In this document: one piece after another, positions 16,707 to 23,844 of the stretch
Layout: every line of letters begins with the position of its first letter
Position numbering within the stretch: the first letter of the stretch is position 1
From: Paenibacillus_E sp042676385
Lineage (GTDB): Bacteria; Bacillota; Bacilli; Paenibacillales; NBRC-103111
Length of the DNA: 64,000 nucleotides
NCBI RefSeq assembly: GCF_042676385.1
Contig: NZ_JBHTHA010000005.1
Location: 124,001-188,000 of the forward strand
Direction: 5' to 3'
The notes under the pieces: model-generated
Database searches by the model: none
Told to the model about the DNA's origin: nothing
The model's input: only the letters and a program-made list of their open reading frames with translations
Program-made: the position numbers and the translations under genes

Positions 16707-17930
16707 TCAAACCACCTTTCCCATCGCTTTTTGATAAACGTCCAGCAAACGTGTAATCATAAGATCCAGCGACCAATGCGATTCTCCCCATACTTTGGCG
16801 TTTGCGCCCAACATTTGCCGGTACGCATCGTCCTGAAGCAGCAAGTTAAGATGGTCCGCCATCACATTCGCATCCCCTACAGGGGAAACCAGCCCCGTCT
16901 TGCCGTGCTCGACCATTTCCGGCAACCCTCCTGCATCGGAGACGACCGAAGGCAGCCCGAAAACTTGCGCCTCCATGACGGAAAATGGCTGATTATCCTG
17001 AATGCTCGGCAGCGCGAATATATCTGCTAATCCGAGCAAAGCAGGAACATCGTCACGATATCCGATAAATTGTACATCGTTTTGCAAGCCAAGGGATGCC
17101 GCCTGTTTTTCGAGCGCCCCCTTTAACTCCCCTTCCCCCACAATCCAGCAAACCCAGTCGGAGCGAGACTGTTTTACCAAGCCGAGTGCTGACAGCAATA
17201 CCTCAATCCCTTTAATAAACACCAATCGTGCCGGACAGATGATCAATTTTTTACCAGGCGGCTTCTGTAAGTCAGTGCCTGCCGAATATCTCTCCCAGAA
17301 GGTGGCCGTATCCAGCCCGTATTGGAAGACGTCGATGCTTGCTGCCGGGACACCATAATCCTGGACCATCAGGTTTTTCAGCCAATGCGTCGAAGTCAGG
17401 GTGATGTCTGCCGAGGTGGCGCCGTAATATTCCATCGTTCTGTAATAGTTCCAGATTGGCAGCTTCTGCAATTCACGGTTCGGGCTTTGATTATAGACCG
17501 CAAGCATCACCTCTCTGGCAATCGAACCGTGGATATTAGCGATAAGCGGCGTTTTTTTCGGCTTTACTCGGCTAAGTGCACGCGCAGAAATGACATCCTG
17601 GGTATGGATCAGATCGTATTGGTCCATGCCGAAAAAGGCCGCTGACAGTTCCATCGAATAGCGGTCTATTTCAATATCGTAGACCCATCGATCGAAATTC
17701 AAATCAGGAAATGTCGAAGCATCGAGCTTCGCGAACAGCAAAGGCTTCAAGAGATCCTTCGCGATCTCGCGTTGATCGGATACCATATGGAACTTGGTAA
17801 AATCGGGGCTATTTCCCATCATATCTACGCTATGTCCCAATGCCTCCAATCTTTGCTTAATTTGTTTCATATACGGCCATACGCCTCCAAGATGGGGAAG
17901 CAGCCAGTATGTGGCCAGCAAAATTTTCAC
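16707..17930 (-). CDS. glycosyltransferase GT4 (paralogue of 12811 without its C-terminal domain)
   Basis: A 407-residue GT-B enzyme from GTG 17930 behind GGGAGGG. Shares LLATYWLLPHLGGVWPYMKQ with the start of the 12811 enzyme, plus PARLVFIKGIEVLL and the E-x7-E region VMEAQVFGLPSVVSDAGGLPE. It ends at the point where the 12811 protein continues into its extra domain, which is here encoded separately downstream. Preceded by a GT2 (17957), the same gene order as in the operon 15720-11765. Confidence 0.9.
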   Translation of the reverse strand: MKILLATYWLLPHLGGVWPYMKQIKQRLEALGHSVDMMGNSPDFTKFHMVSDQREIAKDLLKPLLFAKLDASTFPDLNFDRWVYDIEIDRYSMELSAAFFGMDQYDLIHTQDVISARALSRVKPKKTPLIANIHGSIAREVMLAVYNQSPNRELQKLPIWNYYRTMEYYGATSADITLTSTHWLKNLMVQDYGVPAASIDVFQYGLDTATFWERYSAGTDLQKPPGKKLIICPARLVFIKGIEVLLSALGLVKQSRSDWVCWIVGEGELKGALEKQAASLGLQNDVQFIGYRDDVPALLGLADIFALPSIQDNQPFSVMEAQVFGLPSVVSDAGGLPEMVEHGKTGLVSPVGDANVMADHLNLLLQDDAYRQMLGANAKVWGESHWSLDLMITRLLDVYQKAMGKVV

Positions 17931-17956
17931 GAAATACCCTCCCTGTAACGAAGCTG

Positions 17957-18658
17957 CTAAGCGTAAGCTTCAAGCCGTACTTTATATAAACCCTGAACAT
18001 AAGCAATTTCCTGCTGGATAGCCGGCCAGTGCTTGCGCGTACCCATTTCCTCATGCCACCGGTACATCGTCAGCGGCTGATCAAGAAAATGAACATACAC
18101 GTTCCCTAAAACAAAGCGAATCCACAAATCGTAATCGTGCGTATATCGAAGAGATTCGTTAAAAAGGCCGATACGCGATAACTTCTTCTTCTTCATCATA
18201 ACGGTACAACCGTTAATAGGGTCGAGGTTGATCAGCGAACGAATAAATTGGGCCTGGCTTGGAAACCGTGCTCCAGCTTTACGATTCGTCACATGGTTAT
18301 GCGCGTCTATTTCATCGAAGGCCGTATAACTGATGGAAGAATTATGGGCCAGCATGAAATTTAGCTGGCACTCAATCTTATCCGGATAAAACATATCGTC
18401 GGAGCTAAGCCAAGCGATGTAGGCTCCGGATGCGGATCGGATACCGCAGTTTAGCGCACTAGCTGTTCCTCCGTTCGCCTTCCCCAAATAATGAACACGG
18501 GAAAGAAACGGAGCTATTTTGTCTGTATGCATAGTTGACCCGTCATCGACGACGATGATTTCGATATTCGGGTAAGTCTGGTTCAGTGCGCTAAGAATTG
18601 CATGTTCGATATAGGGACAGTTGTAAAAAGGAATGATGATCGATACTCTAGGTTGCAT
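17957..18658 (-). CDS. glycosyltransferase family 2
   Basis: A 233-residue GT2 starting MQPRVSIIIPFYNCP; the GTG three bases earlier is also possible, but the ATG fits GAGGTG better and matches the start of the 15004 protein. Motifs VVDDGSTMHTDKI, WLSSDDMF and YRWHEEMGTRKHWPA. Very similar to the GT2 at 15004. It lies eight bases behind the HAEG-repeat protein gene and 26 bases before the GT4 at 17930, so the three are co-transcribed. Confidence 0.9.
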   Translation of the reverse strand: MQPRVSIIIPFYNCPYIEHAILSALNQTYPNIEIIVVDDGSTMHTDKIAPFLSRVHYLGKANGGTASALNCGIRSASGAYIAWLSSDDMFYPDKIECQLNFMLAHNSSISYTAFDEIDAHNHVTNRKAGARFPSQAQFIRSLINLDPINGCTVMMKKKKLSRIGLFNESLRYTHDYDLWIRFVLGNVYVHFLDQPLTMYRWHEEMGTRKHWPAIQQEIAYVQGLYKVRLEAYA

Positions 18659-18668
18659 CACTACACCT

Positions 18669-20000
18669 CTATCGGAACAAAATTAAGATTTGGTTATCCC
18701 CCGTCCGTTCCAGAACCCGGTATCCCGAACCGGTTTTCGTGGCAATGCCATCGCGATTGGGTTTGCAGTAGCTGTCAACCTCGCAGGTACCGTCGTCCCG
18801 GACGAGCAGCTTGCCCAGCAGTCCAACGGCGACCCATTCCGGCCGTTTTAAGCGTGGCATATACGCCTGCTGGGGATTCCAGCGCGGATTGAGAACAGGT
18901 TGCATCTCTGTTCGTGCCGGCATCCATTCCTTCCCTGTTGCGTCTATTTCCGCTGACAACCTGACTTCATGGAATTGCACCCTGCCCCAGCTGTCAGTGA
19001 CATATTTGCCCTGCCAATGCATTTCGCCGCTGTCTCCGATAATGGCCGGGGTCGCACTCGTAATCCCTACGATGTAGTCGTCCTCAGAAGCAGCGATTCG
19101 GACTTTCTTCCCGCTGCCGGCCACAAAATAACCGGGTTCGATCGGCATGCCGTCTGTCGTTTCAAATAATTCGGCATAATCCGCTCCGCCCGGTACGAAT
19201 GCGCCATCGACAAACATGTTGCCGGAAGAAGCAAGCCATTTCGCACCAAGTCCGGGCGCGCCGGTGCTCGTTCCGTTGCCGATAAACCAGGAATAAGCTT
19301 CCGTTGCGGTGCCGTTACGGCCCATGATGTGGGCCCCTGCAAATCCGCCTGCACTTGTATTCAAACCTTCGGCATGGGAAGATTCGGCATTGGCAAGCGT
19401 CCCGATCCCTTCAGCGTGGGAGGCGTTGCCGCTTGCTGTCGTCTGTGCGCCTTCCGCATGCGCTGCGACACCGCTTGCCGTCGTTGTAGTTCCTTCGGCA
19501 TGCGCTGCGTCTTTATTGGCAACCGTCGAGAATCCCTCGGCATGAGCCGCATTGGCGCTGGCAATCGTGCTGACGCCTTCCGCATGGGCCGACTCGGCAG
19601 TCGCTTGGGTCAGCGCACCTTCGGCATGTGCGGAATCTTTGGTCGCTGTTGTCTGAAACCCTTCGGCATGTGCAGCATTGCCGCCCGCACTTGTGTTCTG
19701 ACCTTCCGCATGGGCGGCCGATCCGCTGGCCGTGCAGCTGCCTCCTTCCGCATGGGCGGCATTACCGTTGGCAATGCTGTTGAACCCTTCAGCGTGAGCA
19801 GCCGGGGCACTTGCGGTTGTGCCAATTCCCTCAGCATGAGAACCCTCCCCGCTGGCGAGCGTGCTTCCGCCTTCTGCGTGAGAAGCATTTCCACTGGCCG
19901 TCGTGTTGGAGCCTTCCGCATGTGAAGAAGGGCCGCTGGACGTCGTATTAAACCCTTCCGATGTCGAGCAGGTGCCTGACGGATTTTGATTGCATGCCAT
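18669..20000 (-). CDS. HAEG-repeat (YadA-head-like) protein with C-terminal peptidase G2 autocleavage domain
   Basis: A 443-residue protein. Residues 27-212 hold fourteen HAEG motifs spaced exactly 14 residues apart, with the pattern HAEGxxTxASGxxA, the hallmark of YadA/Hia-type left-handed beta-roll head repeats. From about residue 240 follows a domain with GADYAELFE, DDYIVGITSATP, WQGKYVTDSWGR, RPEWVAVGLLGKLLV and GIATKTGSGYRVL, as in the peptidase G2 (IMC autoproteolytic) domain first seen in phage neck appendages. No signal peptide or outer-membrane anchor, so it is not an autotransporter. A trimeric fibre on the spore surface, matured by self-cleavage, is the likely reading. Confidence 0.88.
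   Translation of the reverse strand: MACNQNPSGTCSTSEGFNTTSSGPSSHAEGSNTTASGNASHAEGGSTLASGEGSHAEGIGTTASAPAAHAEGFNSIANGNAAHAEGGSCTASGSAAHAEGQNTSAGGNAAHAEGFQTTATKDSAHAEGALTQATAESAHAEGVSTIASANAAHAEGFSTVANKDAAHAEGTTTTASGVAAHAEGAQTTASGNASHAEGIGTLANAESSHAEGLNTSAGGFAGAHIMGRNGTATEAYSWFIGNGTSTGAPGLGAKWLASSGNMFVDGAFVPGGADYAELFETTDGMPIEPGYFVAGSGKKVRIAASEDDYIVGITSATPAIIGDSGEMHWQGKYVTDSWGRVQFHEVRLSAEIDATGKEWMPARTEMQPVLNPRWNPQQAYMPRLKRPEWVAVGLLGKLLVRDDGTCEVDSYCKPNRDGIATKTGSGYRVLERTGDNQILILFR
19330..19925 (-). repeat. 14 tandem 42-bp coding repeats (HAEG)
   Basis: The coding DNA for residues about 26-222 of the HAEG protein repeats every 42 bases (core on the plus strand ccttcggcatg with variants). The copies differ at synonymous and variable positions, so this is an old protein repeat rather than a recent tandem expansion. 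Confidence 0.85.
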
Positions 20001-20029
20001 TAACCTATCACCCTTTCCGCTTTAAATGC

Positions 20030-20962
20030 TTACTTAATGATGGGTTCGGCTCGATAGAACCGGATAATATCCGCAATAGAGCATTCAAAAGAGATTTCCG
20101 GTTTCCACCCTAAGGCAGTCATAGGTGCCAGCTCTATGGGTTGAGGTGGTACATAGCCTTCGATATGCCCGGTTTCTAAAGGCAAATCCCAACCGATCGT
20201 CGACTGGAAGGCAATCACAATATCCTGAATAGTTCGATTGCTTCCAGAACCTACCGAATAGACCTTTCCCGAAGTTCCGAACTGTAGGAGATACGAGTAA
20301 GCTTTGACTGCATCCCGCACATCCAGATAATCGCGTTCCTCAATCAAGGAAGTGAGTCGGAAGGGTGTGTTCTCCAAGCCTCTTTCAACCTTGACCGCTT
20401 TCTTTGCCAAAAGCCCGCAAAGACCGTTGGAGTGTCCGGGACCTATTAAATTGGAAGGCCTTGCCACGACAATTTGTTGACAAAATAAATGAGCCCATGA
20501 TTGGGCAGCCAGCATTTGAAACGTTTTGCTTAGACTATAGGGGTGCGAAGGGCGCGGATTGTCGGATGGCGCAAAGCTTAGCATCGATCCCGCAATGACA
20601 ATGCGGCATTCGGGAACGTTCCGCAGAACGTCCAAGAGATACAGAGTCGCCATCATATTCATATCCATATGTGCGATCGGATCATCCCATGAATCTTGCA
20701 CCGAATTTCTTCCGGCCAAATGCAGCACATAGCTCGGCATCGTTCTCTGAATCAGCTGCAGGACCTGTACCCGATTCGTCAAATCGCATTCTTCAACTTG
20801 ATCGGCTTGAACGCTTGAGCTGTTCTTGTTCCTGACAACCGCGATCACCTTCATACCACTGGCGGTAAAATACGCGCAGGCATGCTTGCCCGTAAAGCCG
20901 TTTGCACCGGTAATAAGAATCGTGCCTTTCTCCGCATTCGTATTCAAGAAGATCGCATCCAA
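20030..20962 (-). CDS. NAD(P)-dependent epimerase/dehydratase or 4-reductase (SDR)
   Basis: A 310-residue extended SDR: TGANGFTG nucleotide motif at residues 18-25, HLAGRNSV, then catalytic YSLSK, and a C-terminal ERDYLDVRDAV and GWKPEISFE as in GDP-6-deoxy-4-keto-mannose reductases and related enzymes. It overlaps the preceding SDR gene by 19 bases. As the fourth sugar enzyme in this run it may perform a reduction or epimerisation on the 6-deoxy-amino sugar, or serve a different sugar; the substrate cannot be fixed from sequence. Confidence 0.8.
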   Translation of the reverse strand: MDAIFLNTNAEKGTILITGANGFTGKHACAYFTASGMKVIAVVRNKNSSSVQADQVEECDLTNRVQVLQLIQRTMPSYVLHLAGRNSVQDSWDDPIAHMDMNMMATLYLLDVLRNVPECRIVIAGSMLSFAPSDNPRPSHPYSLSKTFQMLAAQSWAHLFCQQIVVARPSNLIGPGHSNGLCGLLAKKAVKVERGLENTPFRLTSLIEERDYLDVRDAVKAYSYLLQFGTSGKVYSVGSGSNRTIQDIVIAFQSTIGWDLPLETGHIEGYVPPQPIELAPMTALGWKPEISFECSIADIIRFYRAEPIIK

Positions 20963-21777
20963 TCCGCCAACTGCCTGAGCATGGTTGGATATTCCGTTAC
21001 AACATAATTGAAATCGTCTCTGGTATTCGCCAGCGTTCGATCCAGACAGATTTCCTCATCAGGTACGATCACAACGTCCCGTTTATCAAAAACATCTTGA
21101 AATAAATGCAGCAATTCGTATTTGCTTATCTTCTCCGGTGCGGTAAGTTGAAGCAGCCCGCAAACCGGATGTTCAATCGCGTAGTGGATAGCTTTAGCCA
21201 GCTCCAATGTCGTGACGCCGTTCCACATCACACGGGTATAGCCCTTGACAGTACCCTCCTGCCGCAAAAACCATTGCAGTAAGCCGATCCCTTGCTTGCG
21301 AATTTCCGGCCCGACAATCGACGTCCGGATGGTCAGGTGCGGGTAGTCGATAACCTCTCCGAGCGCTTTCGATCTGGCATAAACCGTCGTGCCTTCCGGT
21401 TCGTCGTTCTCCTTGTAATCTCCCCGGCTTCCGGAAAATACGCAATCCGAACTAATATGAATCAGCTTGCCTCCTTCGCGTTCAACAGCTGCACGTATCC
21501 GGTGAGGCATCAGACCGTTGACCCAATAAGCCTCTTGCGGATTCTCTTCGGCAAACCGGTTGAGGACGCCGAGGCAGTTGATGATAACGTCGGGAGACAC
21601 GGCTTCAATCACTTTATCGACGAGCACGGGGTCCCGAACATCTACGTAAAGTCCCTTCGGATCTTGTTTATCCCTGGTTGTGTAGTGGATATGATAGCTG
21701 CCGTATTCGCTCAAGAAACGGACCAGTAAATGACCTAACATTCCTTGCCCGCCGAAGATAAGCAGCTTCCTTGTCAT
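20944..21777 (-). CDS. RmlD-like NAD(P)H-dependent 4-keto-sugar reductase
   Basis: A 277-residue SDR with FGGQGMLGHL at residues 8-17, HISSDCVFSG, and the catalytic YARSK motif, plus RTSIVG, resembling dTDP-4-dehydrorhamnose reductase. A genuine rfbD is present at 28583, so this copy likely has another substrate. Between a CapE/WbjB-like dehydratase and a UDP-HexNAc 2-epimerase, a short RmlD-like reductase occupies the place of WbvR in the UDP-L-RhaNAc/UDP-L-QuiNAc route, rather than the longer CapF/WbjC used for UDP-L-FucNAc. Overlaps both neighbours. Confidence 0.8.
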   Translation of the reverse strand: MTRKLLIFGGQGMLGHLLVRFLSEYGSYHIHYTTRDKQDPKGLYVDVRDPVLVDKVIEAVSPDVIINCLGVLNRFAEENPQEAYWVNGLMPHRIRAAVEREGGKLIHISSDCVFSGSRGDYKENDEPEGTTVYARSKALGEVIDYPHLTIRTSIVGPEIRKQGIGLLQWFLRQEGTVKGYTRVMWNGVTTLELAKAIHYAIEHPVCGLLQLTAPEKISKYELLHLFQDVFDKRDVVIVPDEEICLDRTLANTRDDFNYVVTEYPTMLRQLADWMRSS

Positions 21778-22760
21778 CCCAGGAACCCCCCTTTCAGGAG
21801 CATCTTTTTAATCTCCGCTTTCGTCATAAGAGGTCCTTCGGAACTGAAGCTTGCATAAGGCACTTTCTTTAAATTCGCATAATGCTCTTTGAGCCCGGGA
21901 ATGTCGATGGTCGGCAAAATGATCAAATATTTATCGTCATAGGATACGGTAAATTGGCTTTCAAACTCGGAAAGCAAAATTTCATGGATCTTTTCCCCAG
22001 GGCGCACACCGAGCTCGATGACTCCTACATCCTCTTTTCCGAGCTCTTCGATCATCACCTCAGCCAAATCTATAATTTTACAAGTAGGCATGGTGATGAC
22101 GAATATCTCTCCGCCCTGACCGGCTTCAGCTCCCCTGAGCATTAACTTAATGGCTTCCTTTTTCGTCATAAAGAAACGCGTCATATTTTTGTCTGTGATC
22201 CCGATTTGTTTTTTTTCCTGAAGCTGTTTCATGAACAAGTGAATGACGCTGCCATTCGTCCCCAGCACATTACCACCGCGGACGTTCACAAATTTCGTAT
22301 GCGAGCTTAACAGATTGGCATATACGATTAACTTCTCGCCGATCGCTTTCGTCATGCCGTAGAAGTTGGACGGGTTTGCAGCCTTATCGGTCGAAATGTT
22401 GATCACTTTCTTCACTTTGTTCTCGATAGCCGCTTCAATGACGTTCTGCGTTCCCAGCACGTTCGTCTTTAATGCTTCATAAGGTTGATCCTCACACACA
22501 GGAACATGCTTGAGCGCCGCCAAATGAAATAAATAATCGACATTTTCACTTGCTCTCATCAAAGCCTCTTTATCTCTTACATCCCCGATACAGAAGATGA
22601 GTCTGGGATCATCAAACGCTCGTTTCATTGCAACCTGAGTGGATTCATTCCGAGAGAATATAATGATTTTTTTGGGATTTTCCGGAAGCAGCTGTTCGAT
22701 GAGCTCATAGCCCCAGGATCCAGTCCCTCCTGTGACTAGAATAGTCGTATTAGTAAACAT
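21774..22760 (-). CDS. UDP-GlcNAc 4,6-dehydratase/epimerase (CapE/WbjB/FnlA-like)
   Basis: A 328-residue polysaccharide biosynthesis SDR: TGGTGSWG at residues 10-17, HLAALKHVPVCE, STDKAANPSNFYGMTKAIGE (catalytic Tyr and Lys) and FVNVRGGNVLG. These match the inverting UDP-N-acetylglucosamine 4,6-dehydratases that form UDP-2-acetamido-2,6-dideoxy-4-keto sugars. It would act first on UDP-GlcNAc, followed by the reductase at 20944 and the 2-epimerase at 22750. ATG preceded by GGAGGTAAAG; overlaps the 2-epimerase gene by 11 bases and the reductase gene by four. Confidence 0.88.
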   Translation of the reverse strand: MFTNTTILVTGGTGSWGYELIEQLLPENPKKIIIFSRNESTQVAMKRAFDDPRLIFCIGDVRDKEALMRASENVDYLFHLAALKHVPVCEDQPYEALKTNVLGTQNVIEAAIENKVKKVINISTDKAANPSNFYGMTKAIGEKLIVYANLLSSHTKFVNVRGGNVLGTNGSVIHLFMKQLQEKKQIGITDKNMTRFFMTKKEAIKLMLRGAEAGQGGEIFVITMPTCKIIDLAEVMIEELGKEDVGVIELGVRPGEKIHEILLSEFESQFTVSYDDKYLIILPTIDIPGLKEHYANLKKVPYASFSSEGPLMTKAEIKKMLLKGGFLG

Positions 22761-23844
22761 GCTCTTTACCTCCTAATAAATATTTAACGACTTTTTGGGA
22801 TACATTCGTATCTAAATAGCCGTCCGGACAGCGCCACTCAGCTGGGAAATTGACCATAACCCGAACCGCATTCAATATTTGTTCAGCGCGAAGACCGGAT
22901 ACGACATTACTGCCGCAATCAACAGTCTCAGGCCGTTCGGTAGTCGTTCTTATCGTCACTGTTGGCACATGAAAGATACAACATTCCTCTTGGACCGTAC
23001 CGCTATCCGTCAATACGCAAAAAGCATGCTTCTCCAAGTGGACGAAATCAAAAAATCCAAAAGGCTCGTGAAACTCGACGAGCGGGTGCATCGTTACCTG
23101 TGCATCTTGTTCGAGCCTTGATTTCGTTCGGGGATGAATGCTGCAAATGACCTTATGACCAAAGGTTTCGGCGACCAGATTAAGACCCTTGAGAATTTGC
23201 GCCAATCGTTCAGGATGATCTACATTTTCAGCACGGTGTGTAGTGACAAGAAAATAAGGTTCTCCTGCCAACTTCAGTTTTTCCAGAATCGCACTTTTTT
23301 CGATCGGCTCTTTATAATGGGTTAAGACCTCGTTAATCGGGTTGCCGGTTACAATAATCCGGTGGCTTGGAACACCTTCCCGAAGCAAATTATCCCGGCT
23401 ATAACGGGTGTAAGGCATATTGATCGTAGATATCGCATCAATCACCTTCCGATTCTTCTCTTCAGGTACGGCGAGATCGAAACAGCGATTTCCCGCTTCC
23501 ATATGAATGACGGGAATACCCATTCGTTCGGCGAGGATGGCGCTGAGCGCACTGTTCGTATCGCCAAGGACAAGCACCTTATCTGGACGTTCACGTGTAA
23601 AAATACGTTCTAACTCCGCAAATAGGACAGATAGCTGTCCTCCTAGTGTGCTTTGCTGGTGCAGCAGCATATGATCAGGCTGGCGCAGTCCAAGCTCTTC
23701 AAAAAAAACGTCGCTGAGGGTAGAGGTGAAATTTTGTCCCGTATGAATGAGCACATGACGTTCTGCCAGTTTATCCAGCTTCTGAATAATGCGACTTAGC
23801 CTTATAATTTCGGGTCGCGTTCCCAAAACCGTCGCGATTTTCAT
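22750..23844 (-). CDS. non-hydrolysing UDP-HexNAc 2-epimerase (WecB/WbjD-like)
   Basis: A 364-residue protein with TVLGTRPEIIRLSRII at the start, LIHTGQN, VLGDTNSALS, HMEAGNRCFD, HRAENVD and the C-terminal LTDSGTVQEEC, the full set of UDP-GlcNAc 2-epimerase family motifs. In the WbjB-WbjC-WbjD or WbvB-WbvR-WbvD type pathways this enzyme does the last step, C2 epimerisation of the 6-deoxy-L-amino sugar nucleotide. It overlaps the GT4 gene upstream by ATGA and the dehydratase gene downstream by 11 bases. Confidence 0.9.
   Translation of the reverse strand: MKIATVLGTRPEIIRLSRIIQKLDKLAERHVLIHTGQNFTSTLSDVFFEELGLRQPDHMLLHQQSTLGGQLSVLFAELERIFTRERPDKVLVLGDTNSALSAILAERMGIPVIHMEAGNRCFDLAVPEEKNRKVIDAISTINMPYTRYSRDNLLREGVPSHRIIVTGNPINEVLTHYKEPIEKSAILEKLKLAGEPYFLVTTHRAENVDHPERLAQILKGLNLVAETFGHKVICSIHPRTKSRLEQDAQVTMHPLVEFHEPFGFFDFVHLEKHAFCVLTDSGTVQEECCIFHVPTVTIRTTTERPETVDCGSNVVSGLRAEQILNAVRVMVNFPAEWRCPDGYLDTNVSQKVVKYLLGGKEHVY

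Noticed and set aside
19309..19925. Plus-strand open frames opposite the HAEG repeats
   Set aside because: They are mirror frames of the 42-bp coding repeat; no ribosome site, and Cys/Arg-rich products of no known type.
19330..19925. CRISPR-like array
   Set aside because: Period of 42 bases with no unique spacers; the repeats are translated HAEG units.
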